A stretch of DNA of 55,126 bases from Phycisphaerae bacterium (lineage in GTDB: Bacteria; Planctomycetota; Phycisphaerae; UBA1845; PWPN01): contig JAAYDF010000245.1 in NCBI GenBank assembly GCA_012729395.1, positions 1-55,126 of the forward strand. Direction: 5' to 3'. A model generated the notes under the pieces. It saw only the letters and a program-made list of their open reading frames with translations, ran no database searches and had not been told where the DNA came from. A program made the position numbers and the translations under genes. Positions 36,762 to 45,463 of the stretch are shown here, in pieces. Numbering within the stretch: the first letter of the stretch is position 1; every line of letters starts with the position of its first letter.

Positions 36762-37057
36762 AGCGCGGTCCTCCGGGCATTTATCGGAAGCGAGGCCGAC
36801 CGAGTGTAGCTATGCCCGGCGGCGGAGCGGAGTTGGGCTATCGTGACCGCGGGGGCCTTCGCCTGGACCAAGACAGCCTGTTGCTGTTCCTCTCCCACGC
36901 ATGGACACGTCCGTCAACAAGCTGACTCGATCCTCTGTGAATCGGCACCTTGGCTGATTCTGTCACACACTCCTGCCCGGCTTGTCCGCGCAGCCGGGGT
37001 TGACACCGGCCCGCCACCGGCGATAAAGAGGCTTTTGGGGTATACAAGGAGACCGGT
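36762..37057. other. Intergenic region with dispersed element
   Basis: The gap separates the radical SAM gene and the beta-helix gene, which point apart. Most of it is the dispersed imperfect palindrome at 36865-36969. The last bases carry the AAGGAG ribosome site of the next gene. No gene was seen. Confidence 0.6.
36865..36969 (+). repeat. About 100-bp dispersed imperfect palindrome, copy A
   Basis: This copy begins GGACCAAGACAGCCTGTTG, has CAACAAGCTGACTCGATCC in its second half and ends near GATTCTGTCAC. It matches 11394-11493 in the other orientation. The two half-sites pair imperfectly around the centre at about 36900. It lies between divergent genes. Confidence 0.75.
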
Positions 37058-38362
37058 ATGTGTCATGCAAAATGGGTAGCGCTATGGATTGGGTCATGCG
37101 GCCTATGGCTGGCGGGCAGTGCGCACGGGCAGGAGCCGGCAACACGTCCGGCCGACTCGACCTACAATGTCCGCGATTTCGGGGCGGCCGGTGACGGCCA
37201 GAAGGACGATACCGTGTCCTTCCAGGCGGCCTTGGACGCGGCAGGGGCGGCGGGAGGCGGCATCGTGCTCGCCCCGCGAGGCAACTACCTGATCGCCGGG
37301 CGGCTGCGGGTGCCCATGGCGGTGACGCTGCGGGGGATCTTCTCCGCCGTGCCCGCCCATGCGGGAATCCGCGACAAGGGCCAACAGCCCCGGCCGGAGT
37401 ATGGAACCACCCTCCTCGCCGTGGCCGACGAGGGCAACGAGGATGGTCCGCCCTTCATCGAGTTGACCACCAATGCCACCTTGCAGGGTGTGGTCATCTA
37501 CTACCCCCGGCAAGCCGCCGACCAGACCCCAAAACCCTATCCCTACACCATCGCGATGCGGGGTAACAACCCGGCCGTGCTCGATGTCGAGCTACTCAAC
37601 CCGTACAACGCCATCGACGCTTCGCTCAACCAGCGGCACCTCATCCGCAACGTGCACGGGCAGCCCCTCCGCCGCGGCATCTACGTCGACCAAATCTACG
37701 ACATCGGGCGCATCGAGAACGTGCACTGGAACCCCTGGTGGTCGATGAGCGAGCCGGTCATGAAGTTCCTGGCCGAGCAGGGCGAAGCGTTTATCTTTGG
37801 CCGGACCGACTGGCATTACGTGCTCAATACCTTCTGCTTCGGCTACCGCTACGGGTACCGCTTCATCCAGACGCAGCACGGGGTGTGCAACGGCAACTTC
37901 CTGGGGATCGGGGCCGACGATTGCCGGGAGGCCGCGGTCATCGTCGAAGAATGTGCCCCCATGGGCCTGCTGATCACCAACGGCGAGTTCGTGAACTTCA
38001 AAGGGCCCGACCCAACCATGATCATCGTTGGGCCGAAGCACAGCGGCAGCGTTCGCTTGGTGAATTGTGCCTTCTGGGGGCCGAACCACCAGATCGCCAA
38101 GATTGCCGGCCGAGGCACGGTCGGGTTCTCCGACTGCACCTTCATGCAGTGGGACCGCAACAAGGAGGGCCGGGCCGCGATCCAGGCCGACGGCGGCACC
38201 GTGCTGATCCGCGGATGTGAGTTCCGCGATGATCGGCCGCAAATCCGCCTCGGCCCCGACGTGCGCCGAGCGGTGATCATGGGTAACCTGTTTGCCGGTG
38301 CCGAGCGAATCGATAACCAGAGCACAGGCAACGTGCAGATCGGCCTGAACGCGGCGGAATGA
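37058..38362 (+). CDS. Secreted right-handed beta-helix protein (pectate lyase 3-like)
   Basis: The 434-residue protein is preceded by AAGGAG (8 bases) and has a signal peptide (about 1-24, cut near SAHGQ). The motif YNVRDFGAAGDGQKDD (33-48) and the repeated short strands up to about residue 410 mark a pectate-lyase-3/GH28-type parallel beta-helix. Such proteins bind or cut polysaccharides. Catalytic residues cannot be assigned without structural alignment, and many relatives are only binding proteins. A role in polysaccharide use fits the sugar-acid genes elsewhere. Confidence 0.86.
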   Translation: MCHAKWVALWIGSCGLWLAGSAHGQEPATRPADSTYNVRDFGAAGDGQKDDTVSFQAALDAAGAAGGGIVLAPRGNYLIAGRLRVPMAVTLRGIFSAVPAHAGIRDKGQQPRPEYGTTLLAVADEGNEDGPPFIELTTNATLQGVVIYYPRQAADQTPKPYPYTIAMRGNNPAVLDVELLNPYNAIDASLNQRHLIRNVHGQPLRRGIYVDQIYDIGRIENVHWNPWWSMSEPVMKFLAEQGEAFIFGRTDWHYVLNTFCFGYRYGYRFIQTQHGVCNGNFLGIGADDCREAAVIVEECAPMGLLITNGEFVNFKGPDPTMIIVGPKHSGSVRLVNCAFWGPNHQIAKIAGRGTVGFSDCTFMQWDRNKEGRAAIQADGGTVLIRGCEFRDDRPQIRLGPDVRRAVIMGNLFAGAERIDNQSTGNVQIGLNAAE

Positions 38363-38424
38363 GCGAGTGCGCAGAAGTTGGCACGAGCGGATCGCAGATT
38401 GGAGATCTCAGATTGCAGAGCCGT

Positions 38425-38489
38425 GTGGCACTGCTCTGCGTGCAGTGTTGACGTGGGAGCCAACATGTGGCACTGCTCAGTGAGCAGTC
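38425..38489. repeat. Two copies of a GTGGCACTGCTC hairpin
   Basis: Similar 23-base units at 38425-38447 and 38467-38489 have ACTGCTC and GAGCAGT- or GTGCAGT-type inverted halves. They are 42 bases apart and lie in the gap after the beta-helix gene. They may form hairpins, but no T-run follows. Confidence 0.6.
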
Positions 38490-38510
38490 ATTGCGTGAAT
38501 GGCTCAGACC

Positions 38511-38585
38511 ACGAGCAAGTTCGCCTGGTCCAGAGACGAGCAAGTTCACCTGGTCCAGAGACGAGCAAGTTCACCGGATCCTGAT
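38511..38585. repeat. Tandem array, three 25-bp units
   Basis: Units start at 38511, 38536 and 38561. The core GAGCAAGTTCACCTGGTCC is exact in the second, differs by one base in the first, and by more in the third. The array shows a 14 of 16 base match to the 53745 array in reverse orientation. It is too short and has no spacers, so it is not CRISPR. Confidence 0.85.
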
Positions 38586-38609
38586 ATGAGCCAATGAGCG
38601 AGTGTGTTC

Positions 38610-39479
38610 ATGACTGACCTTGTACCTCCCCACGATTCATCGCCGCCTGATTCATCGCTGTCGGCATCCCCTGGCCCGTCCGTTTCCTGGGCGCGGGTCG
38701 TTCCGCTCGCCCGGCCGGCCGGCGTGATACCCGATGTCCCTCTTGCCGCCATGCGGCACAGTGGCCCACCCGCTTGGCCCGTCCCCACAACCCGCGGAAA
38801 GGCGGCCGTGGATCTGCTGGTGTTCGCAACCTTCTTCATTGTCGCGGAGCTGGCCGTTGTGATCCTCAATCTCCTGCCGACGACGGCCGATCCCAGGTGG
38901 CGGCAAGTAGCCATGAGCGGTGCGATTGGCTGCGCCTCCTTGTGCGCGTGCATTCTCATCGTGTTCATGCGAGGTCACGGGGCGGCCTCGATCGGCTGGA
39001 CCGGTCGGCACTTCTTCACCAACATCGCCATCGGCATCGGCGCACTCATCCTGCTGTACATAGCCTGCATGGCCCTCGTGTTGTGCATCATGCTTATCAT
39101 GCCCGAGCTGCTGGCCGGCCCATCCACCGCTCAGCAGGCCATCGAAGCGGTCTTTCCCCCCATGCGCCCCGCCTGGGTCGTGTCGATGATGTTCTTCGTC
39201 GCTCTTTGGGAGGAGATCGCCTTCCGCGGATTGGTCCTGACCCGCACGTTCGCTCTGCTCCGCCGGTGGTGGCTGGCCATACCGGTCGCGTCCGTCATTT
39301 TCGGCCTCCCGCACTACTACCAGGGGCCCGTGGCCGTCGTCTTCACCACCATCCTCGGGGCCATCATGGCCTGCCTGTTCGTGTGGCGACGCAGCCTTGT
39401 GCCCGCCATCACCCTCCACTGGCTGCACGATGTGATCTTCTTCTTGCTCCTCGGGAGCATGTCGACCACTTGGGAGTGA
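38610..39479 (+). CDS. CPBP-family intramembrane metalloprotease
   Basis: The chosen ATG is at 38610 (a GTG at 38604 is in frame). The 289-residue protein has a Pro/Ala-rich cytoplasmic start (1-60) and about seven hydrophobic segments. The catalytic region has EEIAFRG (the EExxxR motif), FGLPHY and the third motif HWLHD. CPBP proteases (CAAX, Abi, bacteriocin-processing type) cleave inside or near membranes. Substrate unknown. The region before it carries repeats only. It is 50 bases from the methyltransferase gene on the same strand, so they may share a transcript. Confidence 0.88.
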   Translation: MTDLVPPHDSSPPDSSLSASPGPSVSWARVVPLARPAGVIPDVPLAAMRHSGPPAWPVPTTRGKAAVDLLVFATFFIVAELAVVILNLLPTTADPRWRQVAMSGAIGCASLCACILIVFMRGHGAASIGWTGRHFFTNIAIGIGALILLYIACMALVLCIMLIMPELLAGPSTAQQAIEAVFPPMRPAWVVSMMFFVALWEEIAFRGLVLTRTFALLRRWWLAIPVASVIFGLPHYYQGPVAVVFTTILGAIMACLFVWRRSLVPAITLHWLHDVIFFLLLGSMSTTWE

Positions 39480-39528
39480 CCTCGCTCGTACGTTGCAGTG
39501 CGCCAGGCGGAGGGTATCATGACCGACC

Positions 39529-41937
39529 ATGCCGCTCTCGTGGAATGAGACTCGTTCTCGGGCGATCAGTGTTCCCTTGGCTGGCTTTTCCACGCATCTT
39601 CGCGATGCCTCCTTTGCCGCGGGTCACGAAGCCCGACGGCACGACCCCGAAGACCCTGCCCATGCCCGGGCCGTGGAACTCCTCGGCAACCTCCGCGACC
39701 GGTTGGAAGATGCGGGCTATGGGAATCACGACCTCCAGCGATTCATGGTCCGCATCCTCTTTTGTCTCTTCGCCGACGACACCGGCATCTTCGAGCCTGA
39801 CATCTTCAGGCTGTTCATCCAGAACCGCACCCGCGAGGACGGCTCGGACCTCGGCCCGCAGCTTGCCCGCTTCTTCGGTGTGCTCAACACGCCTCCCGAC
39901 AAACGACAAGCCACGCTGGACGAGGACTTGGCCGCCCTGCCCTACGTCAACGGCGAGCTGTACGCCGAGGCCCTGGCCTTCCCCGAGTTCGACCACGCCA
40001 TGCGGGTTGCGTTGCTGTCGTGCTGCGCCTTCAGGTGGGAGCGGATCAGCCCGGCCATCTTCGGCTCACTGTTCCAGGCGGTCATGTTGCCGCGGCAACG
40101 CCGCCAGATCGGCGCCCATTACACCTCTGAACGCGACATCCTCAAGCTCATCCGCTCGCTGTTCCTCGACGACCTGCGGGCGGAGTTCGAGGCGATCAAA
40201 CACGACAAAAAGAAACTCGGTGACTTCCACCGCAGGCTCGCCCGGCTCAAGTTCCTCGATCCCGCCTGCGGTTGTGGCAACTTCCTGGTCATTACCTATC
40301 GCGAGCTTCGCCGCCTGGAGATGGACGTGCTCCAGGCCCGCTTCGGCAAAGATCTGACCGAAGGCGACATTCGGGCCGAGTGCCGACTGGACGTGTCGCA
40401 ACTTTTCGGCATCGAGATCGAGGAATGGCCCGTCCGCATCGCCGAGGTCGCTCTCTGGCTCATGGACCACCAACTCAACCAGGAACTCTTCGAGCGGTTC
40501 AGCCAGATCCGACCCAGCGTGCCGCTGACCAAGTCCCCGCACATCCACCACGGCAACGCGCTGCGACTGGACTGGAACGACGTCCTGCCCGCCGAAGAGT
40601 GCGCCTACGTCCTGGGCAATCCGCCGTTCGTGGGCGCCAAGTATCAGACCGTCGAGCAACGCGGTGACATGGCTCATGTGGCTGGAGACGTGGAGAACTC
40701 CGGCCTGCTTGACTACGTCACCGGTTGGTACTTCAAAGCCACCGAGTACGCAAAGGCTACTCGCATCCGGGTTGCGTTTGTTTCCACCAACTCGATCACG
40801 CAAGGCGAGCAGGTCGGCGTGCTGTGGAACGAGTTATTCCGCCGGGACACGCGGATTCTCTTCGGCCACCGCACCTTCGCATGGGAGAGTGAGACCCGTG
40901 GTAAGGCTCACGTGCACGTGGTCATCATCGGATGGGGGCTCTTCGACGCGAACAACAAACGCATTTACGATTACGAGACCGACCCGCACAAGGCCGTCGT
41001 CTCGGGCGCAAGGAACATCAGCCCCTACTTGGTTCCAGGGTCAAACGCGGTCATTCTGAACCGCGGCAAGCCGCTGTGCGATGTGCCGGAGATCGGCATC
41101 GGCAACAAGCCCATCGACGATGGCAACTACCTTTTCACGGCGGAGGAGAAGGACGCTTTTGTCGCCAGGGAGCCCGCCTCGCGCAGATTCTTCCGCCCCT
41201 GGTACGGATCCGAGGAGTTTATCAACGGACACCACCGATGGTGTCTCTGGCTCGGCGACTGTCCGCCGGAGAAGCTGCGCCGGATGCGCGAGTGTATGAA
41301 GCGCGTCGAGGCGGTGCGACGATTCCGCGAGAAAAGCAAAAGCGCCCCAACCAGGAACATCTCCAAAACGCCGACGCGCTTTCACGTTGAGAACTTCCCG
41401 AAAGGCAAGTTTCTGGTCATCCCCAAGGTGTCATCGGAGAAAAGGCCCTACATCCCGATTGGATTCATGCGGCCGCCTGCCTTGGCAAGCGACCTCCTCT
41501 TCGTCGTCAAGGATACAACTCTCTACCATTTCGGTGTCCTGACCTCGGCGATGCACACGGCTTGGATGCGGCAGGTGTGCGGTAGGCTCAAGTCCGACTT
41601 TCGATACTCCAGCAAGCTGGTCTATAACAACTACCCTTGGCCGCAAGAGGCCACAGAGAAGCAGAAGGGCCGCGTGGAGAGATGCGCCCAGACGGTGTTG
41701 GACACCCGGGCCAAGCATCCCGCGGCGACCTTGGCGGACCTCTACGATCCGCTGGCCATGCCCGCTAACCTCGCCAAGGCCCATGCCAATCTGGACCGAG
41801 CGGTCGATGCCTGTTACCGCCCCCAACCCTTCACCAGCGAGCGCCAGCGGGTCGAGTACCTCTTTGCCCTCTATGAGAAACTGATCACTCCGCTGACCAT
41901 CGCACCCCCGCGACGAAGCCGGAGACAATCCTCTTGA
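39529..41937 (+). CDS. MmeI-type DNA methyltransferase that lacks the nuclease core
   Basis: The 802-residue protein has MmeI-type helical spacer (FMVRILFCLFADDTG, 72-86), SAM-binding motif I DPACGCGNF (244-252), the N6-adenine motif NPPF (364-367), a target-recognition region (about 500-700) and MmeI C-terminal helices. Its start MPLSWNETRSRA is typical of MmeI_N, but residues 13-45 then run straight into the part that normally ends that domain (PLAGFSTHLRD...FAAGHEARRHDPEDP). The 110-150 residues with the D-(E)xK nuclease sites are missing in frame. It should therefore modify DNA but not cut it. No separate nuclease gene is adjacent. Confidence 0.85.
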   Translation: MPLSWNETRSRAISVPLAGFSTHLRDASFAAGHEARRHDPEDPAHARAVELLGNLRDRLEDAGYGNHDLQRFMVRILFCLFADDTGIFEPDIFRLFIQNRTREDGSDLGPQLARFFGVLNTPPDKRQATLDEDLAALPYVNGELYAEALAFPEFDHAMRVALLSCCAFRWERISPAIFGSLFQAVMLPRQRRQIGAHYTSERDILKLIRSLFLDDLRAEFEAIKHDKKKLGDFHRRLARLKFLDPACGCGNFLVITYRELRRLEMDVLQARFGKDLTEGDIRAECRLDVSQLFGIEIEEWPVRIAEVALWLMDHQLNQELFERFSQIRPSVPLTKSPHIHHGNALRLDWNDVLPAEECAYVLGNPPFVGAKYQTVEQRGDMAHVAGDVENSGLLDYVTGWYFKATEYAKATRIRVAFVSTNSITQGEQVGVLWNELFRRDTRILFGHRTFAWESETRGKAHVHVVIIGWGLFDANNKRIYDYETDPHKAVVSGARNISPYLVPGSNAVILNRGKPLCDVPEIGIGNKPIDDGNYLFTAEEKDAFVAREPASRRFFRPWYGSEEFINGHHRWCLWLGDCPPEKLRRMRECMKRVEAVRRFREKSKSAPTRNISKTPTRFHVENFPKGKFLVIPKVSSEKRPYIPIGFMRPPALASDLLFVVKDTTLYHFGVLTSAMHTAWMRQVCGRLKSDFRYSSKLVYNNYPWPQEATEKQKGRVERCAQTVLDTRAKHPAATLADLYDPLAMPANLAKAHANLDRAVDACYRPQPFTSERQRVEYLFALYEKLITPLTIAPPRRSRRQSS

Positions 41938-42223
41938 CCCCAATGGGCCGCTTCACGGATGTCGCGAATCGCACCGCCCAAGAGCCGCCTCACCGTGTGA
42001 TCGCCGAACGTGGGCCCGCTAGCGCCACCGCTTGCTCAGCGAAACGTCGACGATGTTGATTCGGCGAATTCGCCGTGGGGCAAACAAACACACAGCGAGG
42101 TTCTTATCTGACAGGCATTGGCGTTCATCCGCGTCGAGCGGCGGTTCCCAACCGGTTGGCGTGTGGGTAGAGCCGGCCCTGCGTCTCGTCGCTTCGGCGT
42201 ATCCCAATTCCCGGAAGGATCGG
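41938..42223. other. Short gap between convergent genes
   Basis: About 286 bases between the methyltransferase and symporter genes. No repeat or terminator is obvious, and no gene is supported. Confidence 0.5.
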
Positions 42224-43699
42224 TCAGCTCGATGTTCGCGGCTTGTAGGTCGCCGCACTGAGCGGAATCGCCACGGCCATGTTCACCGTCAGCGAGATCA
42301 GGCTGATCCACTGAAAGCTCAACGTCGCTCCTCCGGTGATCAAGTCCCAGTACGCGATCACGACCGCGACCGCGCACCCGGCCACCGCGCCCACGATCGT
42401 CCCCACCGTCGTCGCGAACGGCACGAACAACGCCATGAAGAACAACCCGAACAGCGGGGCCACGAAGATGTGATTGGTCCGGACCGTCACCTCCATGATA
42501 TTGCCCGTTACCCCGCCCATCACCGTACTGAGCAGAACCGCTGCCAGCCCACTGACCACGGCAATCAGCCGGGCACGACGCATCTGCGCCGCGTCCGAAT
42601 CCACGCGGTCCGGCGGGCGGAAGCGGTCCACAAAATCTACGCTCACCACCGACGAGGCCGAGTTGATCCCCGAAGACAGACTCGACATCGCCGCCGCCAG
42701 CAGACCCGCGATCACCAGCCCGGTGATACCCGGCCGCAGGAACCGCACGATGAAGAACGGGAACAGCTTGTCACCATCCTGGTCGATGGTCATGCCTTGG
42801 GCCAGAAGCTCGGGATGCGTCTGGAAGAAGCCCAGACTTGCCAGACACAGCGTGATGATGATGTTCGCCAGCCCGGTCACCAGGAACGCCCGTCGGGCCG
42901 CCTTCGCGTCCCGCGTCGCCAGGTAGCGTTGAATGGCCATCTGGTCCGAGCCCGCCGTGCAGATCCACCACACGGTCATGAACACGATCGACCCGAGGAC
43001 CGTTGCTCGCGTGGTGGGATCCCACGAGAAAACCGGTTGCGCGTCCCAACTGGGCGACCACTCCCGCGGCCACCAGGCCGAAACCCCGCCCATCTCGCTG
43101 GTGATCACCACAATGGACAGAATGGCTCCGCTCAGCAGAATCAGCGACTGGATCACGTCGGTCAGCACTACCGCCCGCAGCCCGCCCATCGACGTGTACA
43201 CCACCGTCACCAGCCCGATCACCACGGAGACGTACGGAATCACCTTCGGATCCCAGCCGAACATCACCACGATGATCTTGTCCGCCGTCAAGTGAATGAT
43301 CAATGCCATCCACAGCAGCCGGGTCGCCAGAAAGATGATCGACGCCAGCAGCCGGACCTGGATCCCCAGCCGCGTCTCCAGCAACTCGTACGCACTGGTT
43401 ACCCGCAGGTCCATGAACCGCGGAATCAGCAGGTAGCCGACCACCACATAGGCAATGGGGATCGCCACCATGGTCCAGAGGATGACCGGCCCCTTGTTGA
43501 TGACCTCGCCGGGCATGGCCAGATAGGTGATCGTGCTCAGCAGGGTGGCGAACAGCGAGAGCCCGACGAACGACGAACGCATTTGCCGCCCGCCCAGCAG
43601 GTAGTCCTCGCGGCTGACCGTTCGCCGGGCGTAGTACGCCCCGACCGCCAGCATTCCCAGCCCGTACGCGATGATGACTCCGTAGTCCAGGGGCGCCAT
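42224..43699 (-). CDS. Sodium:solute symporter (SSS family)
   Basis: From ATG 43699 the protein is 491 residues; a further 69-base frame extension has no clear start signal. About 13 hydrophobic segments are visible. SSS patterns include YGVIIAYGLGMLAVGAYYARR at the start, SLFATLLSTITYLAMPGE in the second helix, GGLRAVVLTDVIQS, and AGLLAAAMSSLSSGINSASSV. The family imports sugars, organic acids, sialic acid, proline or similar solutes with sodium. The gene is next to a GntR-type regulator on the same strand and faces the aldolase set, so its substrate may be the one that set degrades. Confidence 0.92.
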   Translation of the reverse strand: MAPLDYGVIIAYGLGMLAVGAYYARRTVSREDYLLGGRQMRSSFVGLSLFATLLSTITYLAMPGEVINKGPVILWTMVAIPIAYVVVGYLLIPRFMDLRVTSAYELLETRLGIQVRLLASIIFLATRLLWMALIIHLTADKIIVVMFGWDPKVIPYVSVVIGLVTVVYTSMGGLRAVVLTDVIQSLILLSGAILSIVVITSEMGGVSAWWPREWSPSWDAQPVFSWDPTTRATVLGSIVFMTVWWICTAGSDQMAIQRYLATRDAKAARRAFLVTGLANIIITLCLASLGFFQTHPELLAQGMTIDQDGDKLFPFFIVRFLRPGITGLVIAGLLAAAMSSLSSGINSASSVVSVDFVDRFRPPDRVDSDAAQMRRARLIAVVSGLAAVLLSTVMGGVTGNIMEVTVRTNHIFVAPLFGLFFMALFVPFATTVGTIVGAVAGCAVAVVIAYWDLITGGATLSFQWISLISLTVNMAVAIPLSAATYKPRTSS

Positions 43700-43823
43700 G
43701 CCCGGAGTATGCTGGTTGACGATAGACACGAAGAGCACTCCGTGGTGGGTTACTCTCGTAGCGGCCATCCCCCCGCGGGGGCCGTCCGGCCCGCGGCAGC
43801 TCGATGATCCAATGAGCCTGTAT

Positions 43824-44483
43824 TTAGCCGGCGTAGAGCGGAATAAACGCCCGTTCGTCCAGGTGAGTTCGCAACAACTGCTGTGCTCGGGCCACCTCAG
43901 CCGCCTGGATCGCCGTCAGAATCCCCCGGTGCTCCTCCAGCGTCTGCTGCACCCGGGCCTTCCATTGCTCGCCGCTGATGATCACCGGATGAATGATCGG
44001 AAGAGGTGCTCGCTGGTAGAGCATGGTCAGCCGCTTGTTCGAGGCCGCATCGATCAATGCCTCGTGAAAGCGCCGGTCGGCCTCGGCGACGCCCAGGACG
44101 TACTCCTCTCGCACCAGCCGCTCCAACTGGTCGCAGGCTTCCTTCATCGGCCGTAACTCGCGAAGCGTGTTGTGCCCCAGGCGAACCACCCGCTCGATCG
44201 CGCCCCCTTCCAGCATCACCCGGACTTCGATGATCTCCAGGATGTCTTCGGTGCTCAGATCCGGCACGAAGTAGCCCGTTTTCGGCCCCTTGCGAATGAA
44301 ACCCTCCGCCTCCAATCGGGCAAACGCTTCACGCAAGGCGGCGCGGTTCACACCCAACCGCTCAGCCCATTCCGTCTCCCGAAGGCGCTCGCCCTCCGTG
44401 ACCTGCTCGAGCACCAGGAGACGACGCAGCCGTTGGTATGCTTGCTCGCGCTGCGAGCCTTGGTCTGACGCCGCCATTGACAT
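43824..44483 (-). CDS. GntR-family regulator with FCD ligand domain (FadR type)
   Basis: The 219-residue protein has an N-terminal winged helix (about 12-75: LRETEWAERLGVNRAALREAF, GFIRKGPKTGYFVP) and a C-terminal all-helical FCD domain (80-219) with the metal/ligand residues Asp and His in EADRRFHEAL, EEHRGIL and LRTHLDER. FadR-type regulators sense organic acids or acyl compounds. ATG 44477 has AGGGG before it and is the better-supported start; 44483 is the longer one. A strong promoter lies upstream. It probably represses the symporter and the divergent aldolase set, which is inference from position. Confidence 0.92.
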   Translation of the reverse strand: MSMAASDQGSQREQAYQRLRRLLVLEQVTEGERLRETEWAERLGVNRAALREAFARLEAEGFIRKGPKTGYFVPDLSTEDILEIIEVRVMLEGGAIERVVRLGHNTLRELRPMKEACDQLERLVREEYVLGVAEADRRFHEALIDAASNKRLTMLYQRAPLPIIHPVIISGEQWKARVQQTLEEHRGILTAIQAAEVARAQQLLRTHLDERAFIPLYAG

Positions 44484-44519
44484 CCCCTGAAAGCTGTGTT
44501 ACACGTTACTGAAAGATAC

Positions 44520-44548
44520 AGTATACAGGAAGGGCACGGTTTTGTCAA
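44520..44548 (-). promoter_or_regulatory. Strong sigma70-type promoter for the GntR-type regulator
   Basis: On the minus strand, TTGACA (44543-44548) and TATACT (44520-44525) are spaced by exactly 17 bases. Both boxes are close to ideal and lie about 40 bases before the GntR gene start. A short inverted element CTGTATACTG overlaps the -10 box and could be an operator for the gene product itself. Confidence 0.8.
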
Positions 44549-44633
44549 CAGCTGCCCGGCCTGAGCATTGCCAACCGCCCCGGAAGGCAAGACGAAGCCT
44601 GTCGCGACGGTAGTGAATAGGGACTATATAACC

Positions 44634-45425
44634 ATGCGGAAGAGCGTTATCAAGCAGAAACTTGCGCGAAACGAGCCCGTTTTGTTGACGCAGCTCCACT
44701 TCACCGACCCGTCTGTCTTCGAACTGACTAGCCTGATGGGTTTCGACGGAATCTGGATGGACCTCGAGCATCACACGTACAGCATGGAGACGGCCACCGC
44801 CATGATGCGCGCCGCCCGCGTTGGCGGAGCCGAGATCCTCGCTCGACCGGCGAAGGGGGAGTTCACCCGGATCAGCCGGCTCCTCGAAGCCGGCGCCCAC
44901 GGCATCATGTACCCGCGGTGTGACCACGCCGCCGAGGCCGCCGAGGTCGTGCGATGGGCCAAGTTCGCACCCCAGGGCAAACGCGGCTTCGACGGCGGGA
45001 ACCCCGACATGCCCTACTGCACCATGTCCATGGCGGACTACATCCGCCAAGCCAACGAGGAAACCTTCCTGCTGATCCAACTGGAAGAACAACAGGCGGT
45101 CGATAACGCCCAGGCCATCGCCGAGGTGCCCGGCGTCGATGTGCTTTTCTTCGGGCCGGGTGATTTCACCGTGCTCAGCGGGATCCCCGGACAGTTCGAC
45201 CATCCCAGCGTGACCAAGGCGATGGAGAAGGTCGCCGAGGCTGCCCGCAAAGCAGGTAAACACTGGGGTACCCCCGCGTTTTCCGTCGACCATGCCAAGA
45301 AACTGCTCGATATGGGAGCAACCTTCCTGTGTCATACGGCCGACATTCTTCTGGTCAAGGATGGACTGAGCCGCGTCCAGCGGGAATTCGCTCCGCTCGG
45401 GTTCCGCTTCAGCAGCCGGCTCTGA
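44634..45425 (+). CDS. HpcH/HpaI-family aldolase
   Basis: The chosen ATG 44634 gives 263 residues; the frame starts further upstream but without signal. It has the class II pyruvate-aldolase fold with GFDGIWMDLEHH (36-47), ILARPAKGE, GIMYPRCDHAAEA, LIQLEEQQAVDNA and GPGDFTVLSG, including the metal-binding Glu and Asp. Members cleave 2-keto-3-deoxy sugar acids or hydroxy-keto acids to pyruvate and an aldehyde. It begins the plus-strand set aldolase, Gfo/Idh, SDR (gaps 38 and 18 bases), which would be one operon. It is divergent from the GntR/symporter pair. Confidence 0.9.
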   Translation: MRKSVIKQKLARNEPVLLTQLHFTDPSVFELTSLMGFDGIWMDLEHHTYSMETATAMMRAARVGGAEILARPAKGEFTRISRLLEAGAHGIMYPRCDHAAEAAEVVRWAKFAPQGKRGFDGGNPDMPYCTMSMADYIRQANEETFLLIQLEEQQAVDNAQAIAEVPGVDVLFFGPGDFTVLSGIPGQFDHPSVTKAMEKVAEAARKAGKHWGTPAFSVDHAKKLLDMGATFLCHTADILLVKDGLSRVQREFAPLGFRFSSRL

Positions 45426-45463
45426 CCGCTGGGCAAGTGGTCATCCCCCCGGAGGCATAGGAC

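Noticed and set aside
38511-38585. CRISPR-like array
   Set aside because: The units are contiguous with no unique spacers and no cas gene is near; the same holds for 53745-53819 and 11484-11552.
38774-40357. Long frame linking the CPBP and methyltransferase genes
   Set aside because: Arg/Pro/Ser-rich translation in another frame of both genes.
42032-43807. 591-codon open frame antisense to the symporter
   Set aside because: His/Arg/Gln-rich translation opposite a conserved symporter; shadow.
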